From Azospirillum sp. TSH58 (GTDB lineage: Bacteria > Pseudomonadota > Alphaproteobacteria > Azospirillales > Azospirillaceae): a stretch of 64,000 nucleotides of DNA. Made by a program: the position numbers and the translations under genes. The stretch lies in assembly GCF_003119115.1 (NCBI RefSeq), contig NZ_CP022367.1, positions 1 through 64,000 of the forward strand. Reading direction: 5' to 3'. This document shows positions 1 through 10,544 of the stretch, piece by piece. The first letter of the stretch is position 1, and the number at the start of each line of letters is the position of its first letter. The notes under the pieces were generated by a model, which saw only the letters and a program-made list of their open reading frames with translations, was not told the origin of the DNA and searched no databases.

Positions 1-311
1 ACCGGTCACCGCCACCGTCACGTCGGCCTTCGACTTCGCCAGGGCGCCCACCGCCATCGCGACCGCCACCTCCGGGCTGACCGCGCCGTGGGCATAGATC
101 AGGCTGGGCGGCACGCCGAGCATCTCGGACTTGGCGACGTTGGAGTAGGTGACGAAGCCGCGGTCAACGACCTTGGACGACCCCGCGATGTCGGTCAGCG
201 CCCGGCGATGAGGCCGCCCGTGCAGGACTCGGCGGTCGCCACCGTGTAGCCGGCCAGTTCATACTCGGCGAGGAGCTTGGCGGCGAGTTCGCGGATGTGA
301 TCGGGAAACAT
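1..311 (-). CDS. CinA-family nicotinamide-nucleotide amidohydrolase, 5' part, frameshifted
   Basis: The gene starts at the ATG at 311 on the minus strand and runs off the window's left edge. The start reads MFPDHIRELAAKLLAEYEL and is followed by TVATAESCTGGLIAG, the hallmark of the CinA C-terminal (PncC-type) domain. Enzymes of this family deamidate nicotinamide mononucleotide to nicotinic acid mononucleotide in pyridine nucleotide recycling. Just after that motif, near 207, the frame breaks. Restoring one G (GCCGGG to GCCGGGG) lets it continue as ALTDIAGSSKVVDRGFVTYS, again typical of CinA. The N-terminal molybdopterin-binding-like domain is absent, so this is the short stand-alone form. It lies 61 nt downstream of ispDF on the same strand. 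The break is probably a sequence error. Confidence 0.8.
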
Positions 312-337
312 GCGGGGTCCCTTTCGTCGTCTTGCGG

Positions 338-371
338 AATCCCTCTCCCCAGAGGGATGAGGGTTGAGAAA
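338..371 (-). repeat. C/G-rich hairpin repeat, copy 1
   Basis: ATCCCTCT (339-346) and AGAGGGAT (351-358) form a perfect 8-bp stem around CCCC, between ispDF and the cinA-like gene. Read on the minus strand, the flanks (CTCAACCCTCAT before, TCCG after) resemble the element at 57150-57195. The two look like copies of one dispersed intergenic repeat of the kind common in high-GC proteobacteria. Confidence 0.5.
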
Positions 372-372
372 C

Positions 373-1566
373 CTATCCCGGAAGGCGGACCGTCGCCACC
401 GCCTGCGCGCGATGCCCTCGCCGCGCCCGGTGAAGCCCAGCCGCTCCGTCGTCGTCGCCTTCACGCTGACCCGGTCCACCGGCATGCCCAGAATTTCGGC
501 AACGCGCGCGGTCATCGCCTCGCGGTGCGGGCCGACCTTCGGCGCTCGCAGATGATCGTCACGTCGACATGGGCGATCCGCCCGCCGCGCGCCGTCACCA
601 GCTCCGCCGCGTGTTTCAGGAACAGCGCGCTGTCGGCGCCGCGCCATTGCGGGTCGCTGGGCGGGAAGTGGCTGCCGATGTCCCCGGCAGAGAGCGCCCA
701 GGATGGCGTCGGTGAGCGCGTGCAGCCCGACGTCGCATCCGAATGGCCGTCCAGGCGGTGCGTGTGCGGCACCCCGCCGCAGAGCGTGACGTGGTCGCCC
801 TCGGCGAAGCGGTGCACGTCGAAGCCCGACCCGGTCCGGATATCGGACAGGGCGGAATCGAGCGCGCGGCGGCGCGGGTCAGGTCGTCGGGGGTGGTCAC
901 CTTGAAATTCTCCTCCCTGGCGGGCACCAGCGCGACCGGAAGCCCGGCGCGTTCGGCGACCGCCGCGTCGTCGGTCAGTTCCAACCCGGCGGCGGCGCGA
1001 TGCGCGGCCAGGATGTCGGGAAAGCGGAAGCCCTGCGGGGTCTGGGCGCGCCACAGGCCGCTGCGGTCCACCGTGCCGGTCACCAGCCCGCCGCCCAGCC
1101 CGCCGCAGCCCGCCATTGCCGCGCTTCAGCGTGTCGGCGACCGGCACGGCGGCCAGCGCCGCGGGGGAATGGTCCAGCGCCGCGATCACCGCGTCGATGG
1201 TGTCGGCGTCGATCAGCGGGCGGGCAGCGTCATGGATCAGCACCAGATCCGGTGCCGACTCGGCCAACGCCTCCAGGCCGTTGCGCACCGAATCCTGGCG
1301 GGAGGCTCCGCGGCCACCGGCTCGGGCAGGTCCAGCCCCGCGACGGCCGCATCGTAGAGATCGCGGAAGGCGGGATTGATCACGACGCGCACCGCGCTCA
1401 CCTTGGGGGCGCCGGAAGGCCTCCACCGTGCGGAGCAGAACGGCTGGCCGGCCAGATCGAGATACTGCTTGGGTCGCTCGGCGCCGAACCGTTGGCCGGT
1501 GCCGGCGGCGACGATCAACGCGATGCAGGAAGACGCGTTAACGGAAGACGCGTTGACGCAAGACAT
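373..1566 (-). CDS. ispDF: Bifunctional IspD/IspF (MEP isoprenoid pathway), multiply frameshifted
   Basis: This is a fused enzyme. The N-terminal IspD half transfers CMP to 2-C-methyl-D-erythritol 4-phosphate, and the C-terminal IspF half makes the cyclic 2,4-diphosphate. IspD marks are IALIVAAGTGQRFG, RPKQYLDLAG, LVLIHDAARPLID and WRAQTPQGFRFPDI. IspF marks are GSGFDVHRF, HRLDGHSDA, GDIGSHFPPSD and VSVKATTTERLGFTGRGEGI. The pieces lie in order but in different frames, with breaks near 410, 545, 770, 870, 1115, 1300 and a pair near 1420-1440. Each inspected break is fixed by one or two bases, usually in a G or C run. With these repaired the protein would be about 398 residues and end at the TAG at 373-375, the normal size for alphaproteobacterial IspDF. 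The gene is normally essential, so sequence error is more likely than a pseudogene. Confidence 0.85.
1528..1557. repeat. 15-bp tandem duplication at the ispDF 5' end
   Basis: GGAAGACGCGTTAAC (1528-1542) is followed directly by GGAAGACGCGTTGAC (1543-1557), with one mismatch. On the minus strand it encodes a doubled VNASS at the N-terminus, just before the IALIVAAGTG nucleotide-binding motif. Being in frame, it only lengthens a region outside the conserved fold. Confidence 0.7.
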
Positions 1567-1761
1567 TGGGCGTTTCCCTGCCGTTTGGGCTATGGTATCC
1601 GCGCTTGACGGGCTGGCCGCGTGACGCTTACGTCATGGCGGTCGGCGCCCGGAGCCTAGCCGGTCACCGGCGTTCCGCCAAGAGCCCCTAGGCCGGAGCG
1701 GCGAAGACTTGTCCAACAGCGACTTTGGGTTTCCGCAGAGGGAAGGGCACGGGTCCGCCGC

Positions 1762-2573
1762 ATGTCGCAGAACATCGTCTACAGCCTGACCGCGCTGGTG
1801 GCGCTGCTGCCGGCGTCCATCTATCCCTATCACCGGATCGCGGGGCAGGGGGCGGACGGGCGGTCCCCCTATTTCTGGGGCGCCCTGGCGCTGGGCTTCG
1901 CCGGGCCGGCGGTCTGGGCGCTGACCCAGGTGGCGGGACGCTGGCACACCGGCCTGTCCACCGCGCTGTGGATCACCATCGCCGCCTGCATGCTGCTGTT
2001 CATGGGGATGAGCGCGCTGACCCGGTCGGCGTGGCGGCTGTCGCCGCTGCTGCTGCCCTATCTGCTGACGGTCGGCGCCTTCGCGACGCTGGCCCAGCAG
2101 GCGCCGGCACCGGTGCTGCGCGGCGGGGCGCCGGGCATCTGGATCGACCTGCACATCGCGGTGTCGGTCATCACCTACGCGCTGCTCACCATGGCCGCCG
2201 TGGCGTCGCTCGCCGCCTTCCTCCAGGAACGGGCGCTGAAGTCGAAACGCCCGACTCCGCTGACCCGCTTCCTGCCCCCGGTGGCGGAAAGCGAGCGGAT
2301 GCAGCTCCATCTGCTCGCCGCGTCGGAGGCGGTTCTGGGGGCCGGTCTCGCCACGGGAATGGCGGTGCTCTATTACGAAACCGGCGCGCCGCTGCGCGCC
2401 GACCACAGACGCTTTTGTCGGTTGCCAGCTTCGTCGTCATCGGCGGGTTGCTGCTGGCCCACGCCCGCACCGGCGTGCGCGGACGGATGGCGGCGCGTCT
2501 CGTGCTGATCGCCTACCTGCTGCTGACGCTCGCCTATCCGGGCGTCAAGTTCGTCACCGACGTCCTGCTCTAG
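1762..2573 (+). CDS. YpjD/CcsA-like inner-membrane protein, one frameshift
   Basis: This is a polytopic membrane protein of about 270 residues with roughly eight hydrophobic segments. The central segment (IDLHIAVSVITYALLTMAAV, then QERALKSK) matches the YpjD/CorE-like branch of the cytochrome c assembly (CcsA/HemX) superfamily. Its exact role is not settled. Near 2405 the frame breaks: CACAGACG should read CACAAGACG. After adding one A the sequence continues as LLSVASFVVIGGLLLAHART and ends FVTDVLL at the TAG at 2571-2573. The ATG at 1762 is chosen because the first hydrophobic segment starts directly after it. The gene lies between divergent ispDF and the dusB-ntrBC operon. Confidence 0.7.
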
Positions 2574-2608
2574 CTCCGCGCATGTCAGCCACGCGGCGCA
2601 CGCGGGAT

Positions 2609-2670
2609 GTGCACTTGCAACATGCCGAAACGCTGTGCTACCGTGCACAAATTCTCATCATATAGCTAAT
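2609..2670 (+). promoter_or_regulatory. Candidate control region of the dusB-ntrB-ntrC operon
   Basis: The 122-nt gap before dusB holds two GTGCAC palindromes (2609-2614 and 2643-2648), a TGTGC between them (2634-2638), and TATAGC at 2661-2666 as a possible -10. Repeated GCAC/GTGC half-sites are the building blocks of NtrC sites, and ntrBC operons are often regulated by NtrC. No good -35 hexamer is visible at the matching distance, so this is only a suggestion. Confidence 0.35.
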
Positions 2671-2695
2671 GTGCCCATCATGTGGGCAGGTGAAC

Positions 2696-3648
2696 ATGGC
2701 CATTCAAATCGGCACCATCTCGCTTGAGGGTCCGGTGATCCTCGCTCCTATGTCCGGCGTCACCGACCTGCCGTTCCGGCGGCTGGTGAAGCAGTCGGGC
2801 TGCGGATTGGTCGTGTCCGAGATGGTCGCGAGCCAGGCGATGATCCGCGAGAACCGCCAGACGCTGCGCATGGTCGAATGCGAGCCGGAGCAGTTCCCCA
2901 TGGCGGTCCAACTCGCCGGCTGCGAGCCCGACGTGATGGCCGAGGCGGCGAAGCTGAACGAGGATCGCGGAGCCGCCATCATCGACATCAACTTCGGCTG
3001 CCCGGTGAAGAAGGTGGTCAACGGCCACGCCGGCTCCTCCCTGATGCGCGACGAGGCGCATCGCCGCGCGGGGCGGTGTCCATCCCGGTGACCGCAAGGC
3101 TGGGACGACACGCCTCAACGCCCCCCGCCTCGCCGCATTGCCGAGGAGTGCGGGATCAAGCTGGTCACCGTTCACGGCCGCACCGCGAGCAGTTCTACAA
3201 CGGCACCGCCGACTGGTCCTTCATCCGCTCCGTCAAGGACGCGGTGTCGATTCCGGTGGTGGTCAACGGCGACATCACCTCCTTCGACGCCGTGGATCGC
3301 GCGCTCGCCGCCGAGTCCGGCGCCGACGGGGTCATGATCGGCGCGGCGCCTACGGCCGCCCCTGGTTCCCCGCCCAGGTGATGCATTACATCCGCACCGG
3401 CGAACGGTTGCCCGACCCGCCGCTCCACGAGCAGCTCGACACGCTGCTGGAACATTACGACGCCATGCTGACCCATTACGGCGTCGAGGGCGGCCTGCGC
3501 GTCGCCCGCAAGCACATCTCCTGGTACTCCACGGGCCTGCGCGACTCCGCCGAATTCCGCTCGGAGGTCAACCGCATCCGATCCCGAACGAGTGCGCGGC
3601 TTCATCCGCGACTTCTACGCCCCGGCGATCGAAAGGATGGCTGCCTGA
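2696..3648 (+). CDS. dusB: tRNA-dihydrouridine synthase (NifR3/DusB), frameshifted
   Basis: This FMN enzyme reduces uridine to dihydrouridine in tRNA, and it was named nifR3 where it heads ntrBC operons. The start MAIQIGTISLEGPVILAPMS and the catalytic-cysteine motif IDINFGCPVKKV (Cys of NFGCP) identify it. Further on are KLVTVHGRT, QFYNGTADW, VVVNGDI, GADGVMIG and WFPAQVMHYI, spread over several frames. At about 3060-3110 some tens of bases are missing as well as frame being lost, so the reading is about 40 nt shorter than a normal gene of about 330 codons. More single-base losses lie near 3186, 3310, 3350 and 3590. The end FIRDFYAPAIERMAA stops at 3646-3648 and overlaps the ntrB start (TGATG), which indicates translational coupling. 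The damage looks like sequence error. Confidence 0.85.
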
Positions 3649-4842
3649 TGGCCCGTGCATCTGCCGCTGCTCCACTGCCCGCCGCCCGGCGGCCCCGTGC
3701 GCCCTCCAGTTCCTACCGCCCCGTCCGCCCCTCCATCGATCCGTCCGTCATGCTGAACGCTCTCCCGGACCCCGTGCTGGTCGTCGACGGCGCCGGCGAC
3801 ATCCGCTACGTCAATCTGGAGGCGCAGGAGTTCTTCGGCCTGTCCGCCGCCATGATGGAAGGCATGCCGCTGGCCGAACTGCTGCCGCCCAACAGCCCGG
3901 TCAGCCAGTTGATCGAGCAGGTGCAGCAGGGCCGCCACCGCGCCTCCCAGGAAGGCGTCGTCATCGACACGCCGCGCATCGGCCCGCACCACGTCACCGT
4001 GCGGGTGACCGCGCTGGGGGAGCCCGCCGACCATGTGCTGCTGACGGTCAACGAGCGCACGCTGGCCCGCAAGATCGACAACTCCCTGACCCACCGCAAC
4101 GCCGCCCGCTCGGTCACCGCCATGGCGTCGATGCTCGGGCATGAGGTGAAGAACCCGCTGTCGGGCATCCGCGGCGCCGCCCAGCTCCTGGAGGAGAACT
4201 GCAGCGAGTCCGACCGGGTGCTGACCCGGCTGATCTGCGACGAGGCCGACCGCATCGTCGCCCTGGTCAACCGGATGGAGGTCTTCTCCGACCAGCGCCC
4301 GCTGGAGCGCAGCGCGGTGAACATCCACACCGTTCTGGAGCATGTCCGCAAGGTGGCCCAGAGCGGCTTCGCCCGAAACATCCGCTTCATCGAGCGCTAC
4401 GACCCGTCGTTGCCGCCGGTCTATGGCAACCGCGACCAGCTCATCCAGATTTTCCTCAACCTGATTAAAAATGCGGCAGAAGCTGCACCAGAATCAGGCG
4501 GCGAGATCATTCTCAGCACATCTTATCAGCACGGCGTCCGCATGGCCCTGCCGGGCGGCGACACCCGCCTGCACCTGCCGCTGCTGGTGTCCGTTCAGGA
4601 TAATGGGGACGGCATACCCGACGATCTGCGCTCCAACCTGTTCGATGCCTTCATTACGACGAAGGTCAATGGAACTGGCCTGGGGCTTGCATTGGTAGCC
4701 AAAATCGTCGGCGACCACGGCGGCGTCATCGAATTTGACAGCCAGCCGCGCCGCACCGTCTTCAAGGTCTCGCTACCCATGTTCGATGAAGCGCAGATGA
4801 GCGGCGATCCTGCACCGGCCAGGGCTTCCGAGGGGCCATCGG

Positions 4843-4846
<4 letters not shown>
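3648..4846 (+). CDS. ntrB: Nitrogen-regulation sensor histidine kinase NtrB
   Basis: NtrB phosphorylates and dephosphorylates NtrC in response to nitrogen status relayed by PII. It is soluble, with no membrane segments. Order: an N-terminal PAS domain (about residues 35-130, LPDPVLVVDGAGDIRYVN), a HisKA domain with MLGHEVKNPLSGIRGAAQLL (phospho-His about residue 165), then an HATPase domain with NLIKNAAEA (N box), DNGDGIPDD (G1) and GTGLGLALVAKIV (G2). The frame stays open past the natural end into ntrC. One missing base near 4830, in the GAGGGGCC run, would put it in frame with the TGA at 4844-4846, giving about 399 residues and the usual ATGA overlap with ntrC. The start overlaps the dusB stop, so the three genes form one operon. 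Confidence 0.93.
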
Positions 4847-6269
<1,423 letters not shown>

Positions 6270-6274
6270 ACCGG

Positions 6275-6296
6275 CGCCCGGCGGCTCGGCCGGGCG
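6275..6296 (+). terminator. Hairpin directly after ntrC
   Basis: CGCCCGGC (6275-6282) pairs with GCCGGGCG (6289-6296) around a 6-nt loop, 6 nt after the ntrC stop. It is followed by TCTCTCCCGTCCC, not a clean T run. It may terminate or slow transcription between ntrC and ntrY, or protect the ntrC mRNA end. Confidence 0.5.
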
Positions 6297-6342
6297 TCTC
6301 TCCCGTCCCACAGCGTGTTGTTTTTGCGACAGGCCTCCGGTG

Positions 6343-6449
6343 CCTCTGCCGTTCGCGATGCTCCTTAGGGACTGTGCGAAAGGCAGAGGGGTTGCCGCTT
6401 GGCATGACGGCAACAGCTCGTGTATCATTCTGGCAACAGACTGGTTGCC
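6343..6449 (+). promoter_or_regulatory. Structured ntrY leader with alternating complementary words
   Basis: A long hairpin pairs CCTCTGCC (6343-6350) with GGCAGAGG (6382-6389), continued inward by TTCGC/GCGAA (6352-6356 / 6376-6380). It is followed by four complementary 6-mers: GTTGCC 6391-6396, GGCAAC 6409-6414, GGCAAC 6432-6437 and GTTGCC 6444-6449. Pairing 1-2 with 3-4, or 1-3, or 2-4 would be mutually exclusive. The last stem ends 6 nt before the ATG at 6456 and would cover the ribosome-binding site. The same words could instead be a DNA operator. No matching known riboswitch is recognised. Confidence 0.45.
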
Positions 6450-6455
6450 GGATTG

Positions 6456-8777
6456 ATGTCGCCCACACCCCCTGAAACCGCAACGCCGCTTTGGCAGCAG
6501 TTCCTTCGCTGGGCAACCCGGGTCGGGTTGGCGAAGCGGCTTGCCTTTGCGCTGTCGTTGGCCGCCCTGGTCGCGGGCTTCGCGACCTACACGGCGCTGA
6601 CCGAGAGCGCGCCCTTCGGGGAAACCAACCCGCGCACCGTCACCTGGCTGCTGACCCTCGATCTGGCGCTTCTGCTCCTGCTCGGCGTGCTGATCGCGCG
6701 GCGGATCGTCTATCTGTGGATCGGGCGGCGGCGCGGCCTTGCCGGGTCGCAGATGCATGTGCGGCTGGTCGCGGTGTTCAGCCTGCTCGCCGTCGCGCCG
6801 GCCATCATCATGGCCATCTTCTCCACGGTCTTCTTCTATGTCGGCGTGCAGTCCTGGTTCAGCGAGCGGGTGCGCACGGCGGTGAACGAATCGCTGGCGG
6901 TCGCCAGCGCCTATCTGCACGAGCACCAGCAGAACATCCGCGCGGACGCGCTCGCCATGGCGAACGACCTGAACCAGGAGGCGGCGCGCCTCGCCAGCGA
7001 TCCGGAGCGGTTCGAGCAGGTGGTCGCCACCCAGGCGATGCTGCGCGCCCTGTCGGAGGCCATCGTCTTCAACGGGACGACCGGCGCCATCGTCGCGCGC
7101 TCCGGCTACACCTTCGCGCTGGAGTTCGACCCGATTCCCGACGACAAGCTCGCCACCGCCCGCCGCGGCGAGGTGGCGATGATCGTCAGCGAGAACGACG
7201 ACCGGGTGCGCGCGCTGGTCCGGCTGGACCGCTTCGCCGACACCTATCTCTATGTCGGGCGCATGGTGGAGCCGCGCGTGCTCTCCCACATGGCCTCGGC
7301 GGAAGGGGCGGTGCGGGAGTTCGGGGCGCTGGAAAGCCAGCGCGGCAGCCTGCAGATCACCTTCACCCTGATCTTCCTCGTCGTCGCGCTGCTGCTTCTG
7401 CTGGCCGCGGTGTGGGCGGGCCTGATCTTCGCGACGCGGCTGGCGCGGCCGATCAGCGCCCTGATCGGCGCCGCGGAGCGGGTGCGCGCGGGCGACCTGA
7501 CCGTGCGCGTGACCGAACCGCCGGGCGAGGACGAGCTTGGCCTGCTGTCACGCGCCTTCAACCGCATGACGACCGAGATCGAAAGCCAGCGGCACGAGCT
7601 TCTCTCCGCCAACCGCCTGATCGATGAGCGCCGCCGCTTCACGGAAACCGTCCTGGGCGGCGTGTCGGCGGGCGTGATCGGGTTGGACGCCGAAGGGCGG
7701 ATCACCCTGCCGAACTTCTCCGCCGCGCGCCTGCTGGGCGTCGAGGACACGGAAAGCATGATCGGCATGAGGCTGGCCGAGCTGTCTCCGGAAATGGGGG
7801 AACTTCTGGACCACGCGCCGGGCCGCCCGGGCCGGGTGGTGCAGGACCAGATCCAGATCCGCCGTCCCGGCACGACGCCGCTGACGCTGCTCGTCCGCAT
7901 TTCCACCGAAGGGCGGGGCAGCGGGGAGATCCGCGGTTACGTCGTGACCTTCGACGACATCACCGAACTGGTCTCCGCCCAGCGCAAGGCGGCCTGGGCC
8001 GACGTCGCCCGCCGCATCGCCCACGAGATCAAGAATCCGCTGACGCCCATCCAGCTCTCCGCCGAACGGCTGCGCCGCAAGTACCTGAAGGAGATCACCA
8101 GCGACACCGAGGTCTTCACCATGTGCACGGACACCATCGTCCGGCAGGTGGACGACATCCGTCGCATGGTCGACGAATTCTCGGCCTTCGCGCGCATGCC
8201 GCAGCCGGTGATGAAGCCCTGCAACCTCAACGACCTCGTCCGTCAGGCGGTGTTCCTGCAATCCAGCGCGCACACCGGGAAGATCAAGTTCGACGTGGAG
8301 CTTCCCCAGGGGCCGCTGACCGTTCCCTGCGACAGCCGGCAGATCAGCCAGGCCCTGACCAATCTGCTGCAGAACGCCGCGGACGCCATCGAAGGCCGCC
8401 CGCCGCCCGCCGAGGGCGCGGAACTGCCGCCCGGCCATGTCGCCATCCGGGTCGAGGTCGATGCCGAACGCATCGCCATGATCGTCGAGGACAACGGCAA
8501 GGGCCTGCCGACCGAGGAGCGCGACCGGCTGACCGAACCGTATGTGACGACGCGCGCCAAAGGCACGGGACTGGGGCTGGCGATCGTCAAGAAGATCATG
8601 GAGGACCACGGCGGCGTGCTGACCCTGGAGGACCGCGAAGGCGGCGGGGCGCGCGTCGGGCTGGTCATCCCCAACACGTCCACCAACTCCGGCACGGCCG
8701 CGGGCGACGCCCCCGGCGGCGTTGGCACGCCGGCGGAGACCGGTGAAGAGAAGAGGCACGCAGCCCATGGCGCATGA
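6456..8777 (+). CDS. ntrY: Nitrogen-regulation sensor kinase NtrY
   Basis: NtrY is a membrane sensor kinase paired with NtrX, about 773 residues. Three hydrophobic segments near the N-terminus (about residues 28-50, 60-82 and 97-122) precede a roughly 180-residue periplasmic part. A fourth segment (about 290-320) leads to a HAMP domain (RLARPISALIGAAERVRAGD), a PAS domain, a HisKA domain with RRIAHEIKNPLTPIQLSAER, and an HATPase with NLLQNAADAIEG, VEDNGKGLP and GTGLGLAIVKKIMEDHGG. The ATG at 6456 is preferred because the first membrane helix follows soon after. An in-frame GTG at 6420 would add 12 residues and place part of the leader hairpins inside the gene. The 3' end overlaps ntrX by 11 nt. 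Confidence 0.95.
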   Translation: MSPTPPETATPLWQQFLRWATRVGLAKRLAFALSLAALVAGFATYTALTESAPFGETNPRTVTWLLTLDLALLLLLGVLIARRIVYLWIGRRRGLAGSQMHVRLVAVFSLLAVAPAIIMAIFSTVFFYVGVQSWFSERVRTAVNESLAVASAYLHEHQQNIRADALAMANDLNQEAARLASDPERFEQVVATQAMLRALSEAIVFNGTTGAIVARSGYTFALEFDPIPDDKLATARRGEVAMIVSENDDRVRALVRLDRFADTYLYVGRMVEPRVLSHMASAEGAVREFGALESQRGSLQITFTLIFLVVALLLLLAAVWAGLIFATRLARPISALIGAAERVRAGDLTVRVTEPPGEDELGLLSRAFNRMTTEIESQRHELLSANRLIDERRRFTETVLGGVSAGVIGLDAEGRITLPNFSAARLLGVEDTESMIGMRLAELSPEMGELLDHAPGRPGRVVQDQIQIRRPGTTPLTLLVRISTEGRGSGEIRGYVVTFDDITELVSAQRKAAWADVARRIAHEIKNPLTPIQLSAERLRRKYLKEITSDTEVFTMCTDTIVRQVDDIRRMVDEFSAFARMPQPVMKPCNLNDLVRQAVFLQSSAHTGKIKFDVELPQGPLTVPCDSRQISQALTNLLQNAADAIEGRPPPAEGAELPPGHVAIRVEVDAERIAMIVEDNGKGLPTEERDRLTEPYVTTRAKGTGLGLAIVKKIMEDHGGVLTLEDREGGGARVGLVIPNTSTNSGTAAGDAPGGVGTPAETGEEKRHAAHGA

Positions 8778-10167
8778 CATTCTGATCGTCGACGACGAAG
8801 CGGACATTCGGATGCTGATCGCCGGCATCCTGAACGACGAAGGCATGAAAACGCGCGAGGCCGCCGACGCCGATCAGGCGTTCGCCCAGGTCTCCGCGCG
8901 CCGGCCCAGTCTCGTGGTTCTGGACATCTGGCTCCAGGGCAGCCGGCTGGACGGGCTTCAGATCCTCGAACAGCTGATGCGCGACCACCGGAACCTGCCG
9001 GTCATCATGATCTCCGGCCACGGCAACATCGAGACCGCCGTCTCGGCCATCAAGATCGGCGCCTACGACTTCATCGAGAAGCCCTTCAAGGCCGACCGGC
9101 TGCTGCTGATGGTGGATCGCGCCATCGAGGCGGCCCGGCTGAAGCGCGAGAACGAGGAGCTGAAGCTGCGCGCCGGCGGCGAGGTGGAACTGGTCGGCCG
9201 GTCCACCGCGGTCAACCACGTCCGCCAGAGCATCGAGAAGGTGGCGCCCACCGGCAGCCGCGTCCTGATCACCGGCCCCGCCGGTTCCGGCAAGGAGGTG
9301 GTGGCCCGGCTGATCCACACGCGCTCACGCCGGGCCGGCGGCCCCTTCGTCGGGCTGAACTGCGCCACCATGCGCCCCGACCGGCTGGAGATGGAGCTGT
9401 TCGGCACGGAGGCCGGGGTGGACGGCGGCGGTCGCAAGATCGGCACCTTCGAACAGGCGCACGGCGGCACGCTGCTGCTCGACGAGGTGGCCGACATGCC
9501 CCTGGAAACCCAGGGCAAGATCGTCCGCGCCCTGCAGGAGCAGGTGTTCGAGCGGGTCGGCGGCGGACAGCGGGTCGAGGTGGACGTGCGCGTCGTCGCC
9601 ACCTCCAACCGCGACCTCCAGGCGGAGATCGACCAGGGCCGCTTCCGCCAGGACCTGTTCTACCGCCTCGCCGTCGTGCCCATCCGCGTGCCCTCGCTGG
9701 CCGAGCGGCGCGAGGACATTCCGTTGCTGGCCCGCCATTTCATGCAGCGCTCCGCCGAGGCCGCCGGCCTGCCGGCCCGTGAGTTCGGCGAGGACGCCAT
9801 GGCCGCGCTCCAGGCTTACGACTGGCCGGGCAACGTGCGCCAACTGCGCAACGTGGTGGACTGGCTGCTCATCATGGCGCAGGGCGACCCCAAGGAGCCG
9901 ATCCGCGCCGACCAGCTTCCGCCGGAGATCGGCGCCATCACCCCCACCGTCCTGAAATGGGACAAGGGCGGCGAGATCATGGGCCTGCCGCTCCGCGAGG
10001 CCCGCGAGGTGTTCGAGCGCGAGTATCTGCTGGCCCAGGTGACCCGCTTCGGCGGCAACATCTCCCGCACCGCCTCCTTCGTGGGGATGGAGCGCTCCGC
10101 CCTGCACCGGAAGCTGAAATCGCTCGGCGTGCACGGCAGCGAGAAGGGCAAGCTGTTCGTCGACTAA
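8767..10167 (+). CDS. ntrX: Nitrogen-regulation response regulator NtrX (no GAFTGA loop)
   Basis: NtrX is the partner of NtrY, 466 residues. The receiver domain has ILIVDDEADIRML, the phospho-Asp in LVVLDIWLQGSRLDG and the Lys in IEKPFKADR. The AAA+ domain has a Walker-A-like GPAGSGKE, Walker B GGTLLLDEVADM and DWPGNVRQLRN. The Fis-type DNA-binding end is FGGNISRTASFVGMERSALH. Where NtrC has ELFGHEKGAFTGA, this protein reads ELFGTEAGVDGGGRKIGTFE, so the sigma-54 contact loop is missing. That is known for NtrX proteins of alphaproteobacteria and suggests it does not work as a classical sigma-54 activator. The start lies inside the ntrY end (ATGGCGCATGA), implying coupled translation. Confidence 0.95.
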   Translation: MAHDILIVDDEADIRMLIAGILNDEGMKTREAADADQAFAQVSARRPSLVVLDIWLQGSRLDGLQILEQLMRDHRNLPVIMISGHGNIETAVSAIKIGAYDFIEKPFKADRLLLMVDRAIEAARLKRENEELKLRAGGEVELVGRSTAVNHVRQSIEKVAPTGSRVLITGPAGSGKEVVARLIHTRSRRAGGPFVGLNCATMRPDRLEMELFGTEAGVDGGGRKIGTFEQAHGGTLLLDEVADMPLETQGKIVRALQEQVFERVGGGQRVEVDVRVVATSNRDLQAEIDQGRFRQDLFYRLAVVPIRVPSLAERREDIPLLARHFMQRSAEAAGLPAREFGEDAMAALQAYDWPGNVRQLRNVVDWLLIMAQGDPKEPIRADQLPPEIGAITPTVLKWDKGGEIMGLPLREAREVFEREYLLAQVTRFGGNISRTASFVGMERSALHRKLKSLGVHGSEKGKLFVD

Positions 10168-10544
10168 AGTCGCCCTTGTCGCCAAGAATCAGACGCAGTC
10201 TTTGATCATAGAGCAGGTTTCCCAAGCATGTCCCGAATGCGGACGGCTTGCGATCCTGCTCTTTTTTTCTGAATCTGAAACTTTTCATCTTGCGCTATGG
10301 CCGCGCCCCTTTCTCGGCGCTTTCTTCTTGGCAAGGCTATTCGTGCATATTGAATCTGACAAATCTCATCCCTCTTCTTTTTGGTTATCATAAGTAAATA
10401 CAATCGTATTTATATATTTCATGAAATATTAATACGCAATTTTTGCTGTTGATTGGACAAAATTGCCTAAATATTGATTGTCCTGTGAGCGCGCTCAGAA
10501 ACAGAATAGTAAATTATCATCCTATAAACATGGAGGAACCCAAA
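10168..10544. other. AT-rich intergenic island with palindromes
   Basis: No gene is seen in these 377 nt. Composition falls far below the surroundings, with runs such as TATATATTTCATGAAATATT. It holds a perfect 16-bp palindrome ATATTTCATGAAATAT (10414-10429), a small hairpin AAATAC/GTATTT (10396-10411) and a perfect 12-bp palindrome TGAGCGCGCTCA (10486-10497). These sit 48-131 nt before the orphan gene at 10545 and may be its operator or promoter. AGGAGG-type bases at 10532-10536 (GGAGG) are its ribosome-binding site. Confidence 0.6.

Noticed and set aside
6398..6420. A possible sigma-54 promoter for ntrY (TTGGCATGACGGCAACA)
   Set aside because: The -24 half fits weakly but the -12 half reads CAAC instead of TTGC.
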